A stretch of DNA of 64,000 nucleotides from Druceiella hillmani (taxonomy: Eukaryota; Arthropoda; Insecta; Lepidoptera; Hepialidae). The position numbers were made by a program, and so were the translations under genes. The stretch's first letter is position 1, and every line of letters starts with the position of its first letter. The notes beneath the pieces were generated by a model. That model was not told the DNA's origin. It saw only the letters and a list, made by a program, of their open reading frames with translations, and ran no database searches. The DNA is taken from positions 6,996,501 to 7,060,500 of the forward strand of contig JAYKKI010000095.1 in the NCBI GenBank assembly GCA_039881145.1, written 5' to 3'. Shown piece by piece: positions 33,905 to 45,479 of the stretch.

Positions 33905-35345
33905 ACATTTTTTTTTGTAGAAACTAATTTAGTGTATTTTATCGTCATTTAAGTTTATTTACTTAGTGAAATGTTTAACATATTTCTACGTTATTCTAGG
34001 ATATCTGCGCCAAATTGAATATCTACATCGATTATTCTGGTATAACTGCATCAAAAGAAAAAAACACTTTTTAAATCGTTTTATTTTTGGTTTTAAATCA
34101 TTTTTTATAGAAATCGTGTTAGTATTCTTTATCGTCATTTCATTTAGTTAGACAATTTTAAAAAGTTATTCTAGAATATCTGCAACATGTTTAACAAAGC
34201 TTTTTTAAATCATTTTCGTTTTAGTTTTAAATCATTTTAAAAAAAAATTAATTTAATGTCTTTATCATCAATCATCAATTTAATTAGTGAAATGTGTAAC
34301 ATGTATGAAAGTTATTCTAGGAAAACTGCATCAAATTAAATAAAGCTTTTTAAATCGTTTTCTTTTTTATTTTATAACACTTTTTAATGATATCAATTTG
34401 GTATTCTTTATCACCATTTCAATTTATTTAGTTAGTGAAATGTGTAACATGTGTAAAATTATTCTAGGATGACTGCCTCGAATCGAATGAAGTTTCTTAA
34501 ATCGTTTTCTTTTTGGTTTTAAAACATTTTTTAAAGATATCAATTTAGTGTCCTACATCACATTATTTGGTATAGAGATCAATTTAGTGTCTTTTATTGG
34601 CATTTCAATTTATTTCATTAGTGAAATGTCACATATATAAAATGATTCTGTAATATCTGCAATAAATTGAATGTATCGATTATTCTCGTATAATTGCACC
34701 GAATTGTACGAAGCTTTTTTAACTCTTTTTTTTTAGTTTTACATTATTTGGTATAGAGATCAATTTAATGTGTTTTATTGTCATTTCAATTTATTTAATT
34801 AGTGAAATGTCACACATATAAAATGATTCTGTAATATCTGCAATAAATTGAATGTATCGATTATTCTCGTATAATTGCACCAAATTGTGCGAAGCTTTTT
34901 TAACTCGTTTTTTTTTAGTTTTACTTTATTTGGTATAGAGATCAATTTAGTGTCTTTTATTGTCATTTCAATTTATTTAATTAGTGAAATGTCACACATA
35001 TAAAATGATTCTGTAATATCTGCAATAAATTGAATGTATCGATTATACTCGTATAATTGCACTGAATTGTGCGAAACTTTTTTAACTCGTTTTTTTTAGT
35101 TTTACATTATTTGGTATAGAGATCAATTTAGTGTCTTTTATTGTCATTTAAATATATATTTTTAGTAATTACGTAAGATATGTAAAATATATTCAAGGAT
35201 ATTCGCATCAAATTGAATCTATATATTTATAGTTATAGGATAATTGCACCAGATTGAATGAAGGCTTTTAATTTTTTTTTAGTTTTACATAATTTTTCAT
35301 AGAAATCAATTTATTTTTCTGGTAAAATGTGCAACATATGTACAG
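33905..35345 (+). repeat. satellite-like tandem array, unit up to about 183 bp, about 8 units
   Basis: Units share GATCAATTTAGTGTCTTTTA, TTGTCATTTCAATTTATTTA, GTGAAATGT, ATTCTGTAATATCTGCA and AATTGCACCGAATTG...GAAGC. The three central units (starting near 34566, 34747 and 34928) are almost identical at 179-183 bp. Outer units at both ends are shorter and more diverged, the usual pattern when an array is homogenised from its centre. Confidence 0.88.
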
Positions 35346-35462
35346 GTTTTGGTTATGACACTCTAAAAGAGACTTATTATAATACAATAGGATGTTAAAA
35401 TCATTATATTCATACGGGATCTCATACTGTTCGTATGTTTGCTTACATGCCCAATGAATAAA

Positions 35463-35571
35463 GAAAACATTTATGTAATATTTTTTAATATATTTTTTTC
35501 ATTGAAAACATTTATGTAATATTTTTTAATGTATTTTTTTCATTGAAAACATTTATGTAATATTTTTTAAT
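35463..35571 (+). repeat. three tandem copies of a 41-bp unit
   Basis: GAAAACATTTATGTAATATT followed by a TTTTAAT(A/G)TATTTTTTTCATT tail repeats at 35463, 35504 and 35545. The repeats are near perfect. Confidence 0.88.
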
Positions 35572-35689
35572 GATTTTTATTTCCGTAATGATTTAAAAGA
35601 TTACCACTGATATTTTAATTTTGATGTGTCTCTCATTTATGAAGGTGGTTTCCATCGCAATCATTAAAAGAAGAAATAAATACCATTTT

Positions 35690-35830
35690 TAGGATTCCGT
35701 ACCTCAAAACGAAAAACAGAACCTTTATAAAATAATTCACGTGTCCATTTGTCCTTCTGTGACAGCCGTTTTTCTCAAAAACCGCTCAGTATATGGCGCA
35801 AAATAAAAGCTTGTTATTAAAAGTAATATT
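35690..35830 (-). repeat. fragment of the GGAACCCTAA-type interspersed repeat, inverted
   Basis: AGGATTCCGTACCTCAAAAC, then TTATAAAATAATTCACGTGT, CCTTCTGTGACAGCC and CTCAAAAACCGCTCAG, is the right end of the family at 53093-53725 in reverse orientation. Similar inverted ends are at about 31076, 37995 and 57183. Confidence 0.5.
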
Positions 35831-36390
35831 TTTAGTCAAATTTATTACCCCTATGAAACACAATACTGGGTAATGTCTTTACTTATACAATTGATATTTT
35901 AGGTATGTAGTTTAATAAAAATATTAGTTTTCCTTAAATAGGTATGTGAAAATACCTAAGATTTACTCTGTTAAACGATTGTAAATACTTTCCTTGTTTT
36001 CTTTCTGTTATTTATTTATTTGGCACACACACAGTAATGTTGCAATTTTTTAAGATTTTAATTTAACATATGTAGCGTTTTTTGACAACACCAAAAAGGC
36101 GGACACAGCATGGTTATTTAGGTGTTACCATTTATATAAACTAATTCAAATTAGTTGTATTTTGAGTCAATTATAATGAATAATCGAAAACCAAATTAAT
36201 CAATAAAATGGACAGTCTAATAATATAATTTAAAATTATAACAAAATAATTGAAGTTAATAAATGAAATAAGGTTAAATTATCTAAACAATAATTAATTT
36301 GTAAAGGAGTGAATTCTGTTCATGGAAAATATTTTTAAAAAGTGATTGATTTAACGAAAAGAATGATATTGGACGCCAGAAAACTTATTT

Positions 36391-36539
36391 TTAGAATTTT
36401 TGTCTGTCTATCCGTCTGTATCTTAATTTGTTTGTCAATTACGCGAAATCTACTGAACGGATTTTGATAAAATTTGATACGATAATAGATCATATCCAAG
36501 AGCGATATATGAAAGGGAAAAAAATTCTAATAAATTTTC
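36391..36539 (+). mobile_element. RTE/SINE-like 3' end, diverged
   Basis: TTTGTCTGTCTATCCGTCTG followed by CTACTGAACGGATTTTGATA and AAATTTGATACGA is the characteristic 3' region of short RTE-related repeats in lepidopteran genomes. It leads directly into the six-fold tail repeat at 36540. Confidence 0.65.
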
Positions 36540-36791
36540 TTATTCCGAATTTCACGCAAACAAAGGCGTAGACTCAGCTAGTTATTCCGAATTTCACGCA
36601 AACAAAGGCGTAGACTCAGCTAGTTATTCCGAATTTCACGCAAACAAAGGCGTAGACTCAGCTAGTTATTCCGAATTTCACGCAAACAAAGGCGTAGACT
36701 CAGCTAGTTATTCCGAATTTCACGCAAACAAAGGCGTAGACTCAGCTAGTTATTCCGAATTTCACGCAAACAAAGGCGTAGACTCAGCTAG
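36540..36791 (+). repeat. six identical 42-bp units from a retroelement tail
   Basis: The unit TTATTCCGAATTTCACGCAA + ACAAAGGCGTAGACTCAGCTAG repeats six times without a mismatch (starts 36540, 36582, 36624, 36666, 36708, 36750). It equals the terminal phrase (CACGC...GGCGTAG...AGCTAG) of the RTE/SINE-like repeat just upstream, so only the element's last 42 bases were amplified. There are no spacers between units. Confidence 0.96.
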
Positions 36792-36799
36792 TTATAAAT

Positions 36800-37610
36800 A
36801 TGAGCATAAAATACAGTCAATTTTTAGCTGTTCTATAAAAGTTACTTAATAATACTATCGTTAATAAAATTACATTTATTTTTAAAGATGAGGTCGAGGA
36901 TCCGATGAAATCCACAGATAAAGGTAATTAACGGATCAACTTATTCTATTGACTGGAGCAAAGTATTCCGAGTTGATGTGACAATGAGAAACAAAAAAGG
37001 ATGATAGATATGCAGTCGAATGTAGTTGCGGGAAATTTTAAATTTAAAGTGAAATAATCGACGATTTATTATCGAGGATTATTTAAATGAATAGTTTTTT
37101 TTATATGTTTTTCGTTTAAAAACGATAATGATTGATGTTTTCTGCGCTTCAGTACCTTTATACCCAATCTTAAACTATTAATGACATATCTGATACTGTT
37201 ATTATATTACTTTACTTTACTACACTCAGTTAAACGAAAAAAAATCGGTATCCTCTACCTTTATCGTGAGAAATCTGCTAATGATTTTCATATTTAAAAC
37301 ATTTCCCTAAACATGGCTTTACTTTACCCATCCAATGAATGTTATGATGTAATGGCATTCGTGTCAACCGTTAAAATAGTTTTTGGACTTGCGTCAAAAA
37401 TCGTCAAATCATCAGTTTAAATAATCTTGCTTCAACTAATTAACTCGTTCGCAGTTTTTGTTCAATTAGAAAGTTATAAAACATGATAAACCCGCACTAA
37501 TGAATCTAATATGTTTACACAACACTTCCTTAAAAAACAGCAATTTCAGACTACTTTTTGTAAACTTATCACCGATATTAAGATAATATTTGACATATTT
37601 ATGTATTACT
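36800..37610. other. AT-rich non-coding stretch
   Basis: I see nothing I can support here. Confidence 0.5.
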
Positions 37611-37637
37611 AGTGAATCGCCCGAGGCTTCATCTATC

Positions 37638-37752
37638 ATTAAAACTTGCTAAGTGACATTGAGATACACCTACGTAGTCAATAGTTAAAAATAGCATATT
37701 TAACCATTGACTACATAGGTGTATATATCACTGTTGCATAGCAAGCTTTAAT
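37638..37752. repeat. foldback (hairpin) repeat, about 50-bp arms
   Basis: ATTAAAACTTGCTAAG ... ACACCTACGTAGTCAATAGT is followed after a 10-base loop by the inverse, ending TGCATAGCAAGCTTTAAT. Arms pair over about 50 bases with a few mismatches. A RTE/SINE-like end (TACTAGTGAATCGCCCGAGG, 37607-37626) lies just upstream. Confidence 0.8.
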
Positions 37753-38104
37753 TTTAATTAATCCTTAGCAGATTCTCAGTTTTCCATTACTGCACATCTT
37801 ATTGACATCGTAACAAAATACATTAATTGCACTCATCGCCGGTGTATGTTTCATTATCGACTGCACGCCATCGTCCCGTTCTACGGTAGAAGTAATTGTA
37901 ACTTGAGTTATTTTATAAGTAATAAAATTTTAATTATAACTTTTTGGAAAAAGGATCCCGTCCTCCAAATTATATAATTTTTCTTTTAATTTTTAGAGTT
38001 CCGTGCTTCAAAAGTTAATACCCTAGAACCCTTAGAAGATATGTTTTCAAAAACATTATAAATATATATTTAATACCTAGATAAAAATCGATCAGATAAT
38101 AATA

Positions 38105-39612
38105 ATTATAGGGCCGCGGGACCATATAATATTAAGGCGGAGCTTATAAATTTATTCGGGAAGGAATATCCTAAATTGACTGAGGCAATTCATAGTTAAA
38201 GTTTGGACTACTAAACAGATGCCCATTGAATGGGAAGAGGGGTCAATATGTCCTATATTAAACAAGGGAGACGGGCTGGAATGTGGCAACTTTAGAGGCA
38301 TCACCCTCCTCAATGTTGCATTTAAAATATTTTCCCATATTTTATATAAAATATTACTGCCGTTTATGTCTACTATTATTGGAAACTAACAATGTGGTTT
38401 TCAGACAGGAAGGTCTACAATTGATCAAATTACACAGATATTGAAAATACTCTCACTCAATTAGACAGATATTGAAAAAAAAACTATCGAACACAATGTT
38501 GACACGTTTCATCTTTTCATTGATTTTAAAGCTGCTTATGACAGCATCTATCGCGAAAAGCTTTTTCATGCAATGATGGAATTTGAATTTCAAAAAAAGC
38601 TTGTTGACCTCTCTAGAATGACTCTAAAAAGCGTTAAATGTAGAGTCAAAGTTATGTCGGAAATCTCAGAAGCTTTTTACACTAAAAGGGGCCTAATAGA
38701 GGGCGATGCTCTCGCATACCTGTTCAACATTGCTCTTGAAAAAGTAATTAGAGATGCAGGAATTATAATAAGAGGCACAATTTTCCAGAGGTCCTTACAG
38801 ATTTTGGCCTACGCCGATGACATTGACATTATCGAAAACACGACAAACAGGCTGTTGTAGATGCCTTTATTTCGATGGAGGCTGCAGCTAAGGATATTGA
38901 ACTAACCATAAATGAGGGAAAACAAAATTCATGGTGGTAACAGCTAGATCTTATACTTCCCTCCCACTGCAGATAAATTCTTATATCTTCGAATGTGTTG
39001 ACCGTTTTACAGATCTTGGTACTGTAGAAACAATAACAATTCCGGAAATTGACAATAGATTGTATATGGCTAATAGGTGTTACTTCAGCCAAAGGAATTT
39101 TCTGAAGTCTAAACTTTTAAAACCGGAAACAAAAATTAATATTTATACTACTCTTATTAGACCAATAATTCTGTATGGCAGTGAATGTTGGCCTTTAACC
39201 AAAGTAGATGAAGATAGAGCTCTTATTTTTGAAAGAAAAATACTTCGTAAAATATTTGGCCCTGTCAAAGAAAATATCAAGCGGAGAATTTTGTTTAATC
39301 ATGAAATTTATAGAAAATTTAAACAACCAAATATTATCCGAGTCATTAAATAATTTCGTATCGGGTGGCTTGGGCACATTTTTAGATTTGAAGACAACAA
39401 CCCGATCAAGAAAGTGACACTTGCCAATGTGGAGGGCCCCAGAAAAAGAGGAAGACCTCGCACAAGATGGATCGATTGTGTCGAGAATGATTTTAAACCT
39501 TTAAAAATTCAACGCTGGCGGGCCGTTGCAGCTGACCGGATCCGCTGGAGATAGCTTGTTGAGATAGCCTTGACCTGTAATAGGTTGTAGTGCTAGCCAA
39601 GAAAGAAGAAGA
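38105..39612 (+). mobile_element. 5'-truncated non-LTR retrotransposon
   Basis: A reverse-transcriptase remnant on the + strand, lacking the endonuclease. It ends just after the C-terminal domain with an AAGAAAGAAGAAGAAAATAT tail. Many stops and frameshifts make it inactive. The fragment at 46500-46862 belongs to the same family. Confidence 0.92.
38109..39560 (+). pseudogene. reverse transcriptase remnant
   Basis: Motifs appear in order: EWEEGSICPILNKGDG and FRGITLLN, GFQTGRSTIDQI, HLFIDFKAAYDSI (first catalytic Asp), RGLIEGDALAYLFNIALEKV, and LQILAYADDIDII (the YADD catalytic pair). Then come the C-terminal YGSECWPLTKVDE, ERKILRKIFGPV, WLGHIF and RGRPRTRWIDCVE. Open pieces lie at 38573-38860 and 38931-39353. 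Frameshifts separate them. This arrangement is found in arthropod non-LTR elements annotated as endonuclease-reverse transcriptase; the exact clade is not assigned here. Confidence 0.92.
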
Positions 39613-41150
39613 AAATATATATTTAGAATCCTCCAATTATTGTCGGTCAACAGCATTGCGCGTAATGATTATGATTTCTTGCAAATAAACTAACATACAA
39701 TATATTTATTATTTTTAGTTACATTAAGAAACTTGATATTATTCGTACTCTATTTTAAAGAAAAATATTCAGAGACATACGTATATTACCATTTCTGCCT
39801 TTGTTTTAAATCACCTAAAATATTGTAATTTTCCAACTCTCGCTGATCAGAACGTATTGAGTTAAAACGCGCTAATAAAGGAGAGAACATAATATATCAG
39901 TGAACAAGCGCTATTGCTGGTGGCAGAAACGGCGCTCACGTCTTGACTTGTGCGGTAAGTCGGTGAAAGTCGGTCATCGAACACATTTTACAAAAATCGG
40001 CAGTTACCTACCGCCTATTCACCACCTACAACAGTCGTTCGTTTGCGTTGAGCGATATGACAATATGCGACCTATATTTACAAACGATAAATAATGCGTT
40101 AAAATATATAATGAAAGTAAATTCTCAATTTCTCAGCAGAAACAAAATGTTTCATCCAGATGCTTATTTTCAATGAAGGTTAGAGAAAGGAATACGAGTT
40201 AAAAGGAAACGTGAAAACTTTGACTTAACCGCCATATGTAAATAATAGGTTTATTGAAATGTCTCTACCAAATAGAATAGACACATGTACTAAATGAACA
40301 GGAAGCGGCTAAAAGGGATAATGGAAGGGTCAGGTCCAGATTTCACTATTAGAAATTAATATTCAAAATCTGCATTATTTTGAGCAATTACTAAGGAATG
40401 ATGCCCCTGACATATTTTATTGTCAAATTTCTCACTGAATGGTATTATTTTAATAACACAATTAATTAAAAAAAAACAATTAATTTATTCAGTAACTAAT
40501 TGGACTAATTTGTTCGTAACTAATTGGAGACCAATAACGAATCACGTAAACCGTATCGCAATAAAAATGGCACTTATAAAAATTACAAGAGAATTCAAAA
40601 TTTTACAAAACCACAACAAGAAAAACAATTTTCTTTTGCGTGTGTAATCTACTAGTAATTTCTAATATGCTCTACATATTTGTCAAAAAAATTAACTGTA
40701 ACGTTGAAGGTTAAGTTATAGGTAAAAAATTTTTGTATTTTGTATCGAAGTTTCAAATCGCCACATCTTCTCTAATGGGTCAATTGCTATAAAATAAGTA
40801 TATGTTACCTACATGTTACCTCATATTTTACAAAATCCACCACTTAAATCTTCATTAGAATTCTTTCAGTAGTTCTTGCCTGATACGTGAATAAAAAAAC
40901 AGACAAACAGAAAAAAATTACGTTAACAACAATTTTGTGTTCTGTTACTTTTATTACCTCCCCTTAAATTATTTTTTCGTAAATATTTTCAATGAACAGA
41001 CTAACTACAACTGCTAATTCTACAAGTTGATTTTACGTATACTCGTATATATTTTTCATTATTATTCTTCAAGTAATCATACTTACTTTTATTCATAATT
41101 ACTTGGGAAAACTTACAGGACTTTGGTAACGAAAATAAAATTGCTGATAT
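39613..41150. other. AT-rich non-coding stretch with one exon-like patch
   Basis: At 39899-39954 a 55-base open patch (NKRYCWWQKRRSRLD) lies between an ATATCAG and a consensus GTAAGT. The following bases are also open to 40094. I recognise no family. Otherwise nothing is seen. Confidence 0.3.
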
Positions 41151-41154
41151 ATTT

Positions 41155-41290
41155 ATACTAGCTGACCCGTGCGAAGTCTTCGCACTATATCGCCATCTAG
41201 CATGTTCCAAGTATACAATTTGGCTAAGATATTTGATGTGTCGCCCACAGATGGCGCTAATGCCAATTGTTATAAAAATTAATTTTTTTA
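41155..41290 (-). mobile_element. RTE/SINE-like repeat end, inverted
   Basis: TACTAGCTGACCCGTGCGAA then GTCTTCGCAC is the inverse of the terminal phrase of lepidopteran RTE-related repeats. The remainder (GCCCACAGATGGCGCTAATG) is diverged. The open frame 41001-41297 (-) crosses it and is not a gene. Confidence 0.5.
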
Positions 41291-41294
41291 TTAA

Positions 41295-42690
41295 CAAAAA
41301 GATTTTTTCGAATTTTTTTATATTTTTCGCCCAAAGTAGAAAACATAAGCTTTAAGTGGGTATTTCTTTTTTTTTTTGGTGCAGTAGTTAAAGAGCTCGA
41401 GCCGCTCGACCAAAAAACACCTTTTTGAAATAATATATTTAGATAGATAGATTATACGCAGTTTCAAACAGGGTTCATTTAACTGATAATATTCCACTTA
41501 AACACATTAAAATCATTGATTGAGAGAAACTCATCTGACGTGTATTGGTAATTACTTTCTTCGTAAAGGGTTGAAATCAAATTTATTTAAAAGCTTAGCC
41601 TATATCCTGTGTTGGTTAATTGACATAAAAGGTTTTTTTATAATCCCTCTCGAAATTATAAGATGAAAATAATCTAACATTTTTTTTAGATTTAGGCTTT
41701 TATTTAAGAGAAATAATTTATTCTTCAATTTCGAAATATTTTTGAAGTGACACTTCTTTGGGCGCGATGGGAGTAAAATGTCAAGGTCGAATTTCGGGCA
41801 ACGTTTTTATGCAACGTTTAGTTGTAACGTCTGAATGTAACGCATGCGCGAAAACAAACATAAATGGCACTCACTACCTCGTTGAAGAAAAAAACTAAAA
41901 AAGAATGCTGAATTACCAGGGTGTATAATCAATTTTTCTTTTTGGGAAATAATATTCATATCGTTCAATATTTATAGCCGAATATGGTGTTCGCCGCATC
42001 GCTTTCAGAATGCTACGCGACACTCTCTGTACTTGTACTGCAGAATACATAACATCGGAATAACTTACTCTTGATATAATTATATTAGGGTATTATCAAC
42101 CTTTAGTTCTGGATCGATATTATTTGCTCATATTGTCTCTTCTTGCTCCAAATGTCTTGAAACACATCAACTAACAAAATCCGTTTATTTTTTAAATCAA
42201 TTTTCAACGATCTTTATTTATAATTTAACTTCTTATGAAGCAACTTTACCCTTAATAACATGATTCTATAAAGTCTATTATTTTCCAGGGTTCTAGCAAG
42301 TACATATTCTTTTTTATTAGACTTATTCCTTTTTATTATGTCATTTTATAATGGTTTTGTGTATTTATTCTGAATAGGATGAGTTATTCTGTGTAGCCAA
42401 GCTAACATCTCAGCTTTTCTAGAAGTAGATATGGGCAAAGTCTCTGATAGGACGTAATGTTACAAATTATTAATTTGGCACAGGTTTTTCTTTCGTCCAA
42501 TTTTTGTGACTGCTTTTGTTCATATGACTGTGATAATCTTCATTATATGTGTATGTTCATGAGGTTGTCCTAGAGATTTACTAGATACGATTCTTTCACT
42601 AAACATTTTAGTCAAACTGAGCTCTGAACCGAATAAATAATATATCGAAGGCTTACTGACCAGTTCAAGCGATAGAAATAAACAAGAGCA
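41295..42690. other. AT-rich non-coding stretch with a MITE end at 41738-41890
   Basis: TTGAAGTGACACTTCTTTGG then GCGCGATGGGAGTAAAATG is related to the left end of the element at 31113. Its partner end was not found. No gene is seen. Confidence 0.5.
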
Positions 42691-42696
42691 TTAGCT

Positions 42697-43282
42697 TACA
42701 TAGCTGTATTCTCATTAATGTATAAATGTGCGAGAGAGATAGAGAGTGTTATTATAATGCGTATACAACGTGACGTCATGCCACGTTGTACACCCATTTA
42801 CTCCCAAATGCAATACAAGCGCAGTGTGAAATGGGTTGTACGTGCCAGTTGTGAATAATTGCCCTATAACACTTACAATAAAGTTGAAATAACATATCTC
42901 AAGAGCAAGGTGAGATGTGAAAAAACATTGATTATAATCAAAAACATTGATATAATATAAACATTGATTATAAAAATATAATTGATTATAATATTTTGAC
43001 TCAAGAATCCACAGAAGTCGGCTTTCTACAGTCCTATTTAACGACACCTGTCTACTTAGAACATTTAAAATAACTGAAATAATGATAACTGTACGATGTA
43101 GAACGCATAAACTATCTCCTTGCTGAAATAGATAATATCTACCTTAATATTTATGTGCGAGATGAATAAGCGTTATTATAGAGTAACGCTTATTCATCTA
43201 TAATAACGCTTATTCATCGCATTATAATAACACTCTCTATCTCTCTCGCACATTTATACATTAATGAGAATACAGCTATGTA
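42697..43282. mobile_element. MITE with perfect 65-bp terminal inverted repeats
   Basis: Bases 42697-42761 (TACATAGCTGTATTCTCATT ... ATAATGCG) and 43218-43282 are exact inverse copies with no mismatch. The element is 586 bp. A second hairpin (GATGAATAAGCGTTATTATA and its inverse, about 43161-43198) lies inside the right end. If the outermost TA is a target duplication, a Tc1/mariner-class mobiliser is suggested. The 110-codon - strand frame 42715-43047 starts inside the TIR and has no motif. Confidence 0.9.
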
Positions 43283-43428
43283 TGGATCAAAAAGTTAGTG
43301 GAACGGCGAGGGGATGGCGTGGTGGTAAGATTTGCTCACTCTCATAGTTTCTAATGAGCTACTTATTACGAGTATATATACCAAGTTTCAACTTAATTGT
43401 GTCATTAACCTCTTAGCTATCATCGATC

Positions 43429-43835
43429 AAACATCTCATTCTGGAAGATATCGTCGACTACGGAACAAAGCAAGGAAAAACACCACAAGTCATATTGAAT
43501 AAAATGTCTTCGATATACGGGAACTCTAGCCCTAGTAAAAATATGACTTACGAGTGGCATAATCTCTTCAAACAAGGCAGAAATTTGATCGAAGACGACC
43601 CGCACTCGTGATGGCCGATCGAGACCACCTCCTCGGATATTGGTGAAAAAGTTGAAAAATTTGTATCGGAAAATGTCCGATTAAAAAAAGCAGTTGGGAG
43701 AAATGGCTGGAGCATCTTCTACAGCCATTTTGAATATTCTTTACGATCATCTTTGCATGTTAAAAGTCAGCGCAAAATGGGTGCCGAGGATGCTCACGCC
43801 TCTGTTACTTTTGAACAAGATGTCGAGTATTCACG
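43429..43835 (+). pseudogene. mariner transposase N-terminal fragment
   Basis: The + strand reads IKHLILEDIVDYGTKQGKTP, YEWHNLFKQGRNLIEDDPHS followed by a stop, and then frameshifted GEKVEKFVSENVRL. The end is SLHVKSQRKMGAEDAH or, in the next frame, ILYDHLCMLKVSAKWVPRML. The last is the WVPHELT-like linker motif of mariners. The catalytic domain is missing and no TIRs were found. The - strand frames 43420-43605 and 43568-43750 are antisense shadows. Confidence 0.88.
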
Positions 43836-43869
43836 CTACACTCGTACTAGTATTGTAATACTCCTACGT

Positions 43870-44520
43870 TAATTTATCCAAATATCAATTGTCTCTTAAT
43901 AATTTTCCATTGATCAGGGTATCAATGCAAGTATATTTACGACAGAGAAATAAATTATTATTTTCAGCCGTTTCATGTTATTTAGAAATTACGTACTATT
44001 TAAGATATAACCTGATATTTAAACATGATATATTTGTAAGCACGTTAGAGATCGCTTCTTCTCTAATAGATATTTAAAAACCGAGAATACCTGTTTCCCC
44101 TATCAATAAATAAAATGAACTTACAATTTAATGTTTCGGATGTGTCAACAATAAAATGGCATAACTAGTAACACATCATGGTTACCATACATGTTTCACC
44201 TATAAAAAAAGTAATTTACCCGTCAAATATGTAAAAGAGCATTAAAAACGTTACATAAAATAACAGCACAAACGTTAGGACTTATTAATATCAAACTCGG
44301 TCTCGTGAAACGCAATACGTTCTCGGTTTAACGGTCTATAAAAGTTTAATGATAGCCAAAAATTATGATTATGAATGTTTACATTGACACCCCTAACAAC
44401 CGATGGACACGACATTTCGCGTTTTTACTAATTTGGAGAATCTACCTTTTACGATGTGTGCAAACATCATTTGATAACGTTATGGAATAGCGTCACTGTT
44501 AACGAATGTACGCAATACGA
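43870..44520. other. AT-rich non-coding stretch
   Basis: I see nothing I can support here. Confidence 0.5.
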
Positions 44521-44525
44521 ACGAA

Positions 44526-44622
44526 CACGAACTTGTTTATTGGAACGCGTCCTTACGAATTTCTTTATTGGAACGCGTCCTTATGAATTTCTTTAAAAAG
44601 GACGCGTTCCAATAAAAAAGTT
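44526..44622. repeat. small foldback with duplicated left arm
   Basis: CGAACTTGTTTATTGGAACG (44526 on) pairs with AAGGACGCGTTCCAATAAAA ... GTTCG (ending 44622). Inside, a 28-bp piece TTATTGGAACGCGTCCTTA(C/T)G... occurs twice in tandem (44535-44562 and 44563-44590), so the right arm can pair with either copy. Confidence 0.8.
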
Positions 44623-44629
44623 CGAATCG

Positions 44630-45260
44630 TGAAACTTATCACGATTGTATTCAGTTTCATAAAACCGGTATTAAATGTTTTGAATTCACATTTCACAATT
44701 TGTTTTTTTTCCTCCCATTTGTTTTTTCTTCAATTTTAATAAAGTAGCATAATTTCAAAAATGAAAAAATTCTCCCTAATATGTCTGTGACATTTATATT
44801 CGTGTTTTTTTCTATACTAATACATAAACATGTTAGGAGGGTGTACGTTTCACCAATATTAACTTGAAAACTACTAGACAAATTTTGATATAATAGTATT
44901 CTTAAGATCTCAAGATGACATAATCAGCTCTATCTTGTATCGCGTTACTTTGCCAATAACGTAAACGTTACGGAAATGTTAACCTTTAAGCAGGCGTCCG
45001 CTTGTTGTATCAAAATGAAACCTTTATTTTGACAGCTACGACATCCGTTAAAATGATACGCTATTTCACTTTGCATAAAGGTAGCTAAAACAGTGGATGT
45101 TACGGCTGACTTTACAGGTTATTTAAACATTCCTTCCGATAATTTAGTAAATTTATCCTTACTAGTAGAATTAATTTAGCAAACTGAAAGTTAAAATGAC
45201 TCATTTTTATAGTTGCATTGCAGAAATTATTTTATCTATTAACCTATATATACACAAACT
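44630..45260. other. AT-rich non-coding stretch
   Basis: I see no gene or repeat I can name here. Confidence 0.5.
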
Positions 45261-45266
45261 TTATTT

Positions 45267-45475
45267 CCAATTAAATGTAACTGCGTGATGTCCACTTTCT
45301 TCAAGTTCTCTACCACGATCTAGGTTTCGTTGTATTGACTGAAGATATGGTAATACAACAAAACCTAGGTCGTAGTAAAGAACTTAAAGAAAATAAAAAT
45401 AATACTACATCACGTAGTTTCATTTAATTGTGAATAATTAATTTCTCCAAAATTAACGCAAAATATATTCAAAAC
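45267..45475 (+). repeat. foldback element copy 4, diverged
   Basis: The left arm CCAATTAAATGTAACTGCGT and the right arm ending CACGTAGTTTCATTTAATTG match the family at 22471 and 51081. The hairpin centre (GGTGGGATATTAGC) is lost. The right arm continues into the same outer extension as copy 2 (GAATAATTAATTTCTCCAAA to ATATTCAA). Confidence 0.85.
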
Positions 45476-45479
45476 TTTA

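Noticed and set aside
36540..36791. CRISPR-like direct repeat array
   Set aside because: Units are contiguous with no spacers and match the end of an adjacent retroelement; the DNA is eukaryotic.
42715..43047. 110-codon - strand ORF
   Set aside because: It begins inside a MITE inverted repeat, has AT-driven composition and no motif.
43420..43750. Two - strand ORFs of about 60 codons
   Set aside because: Both are antisense to the mariner N-terminal fragment on the + strand.
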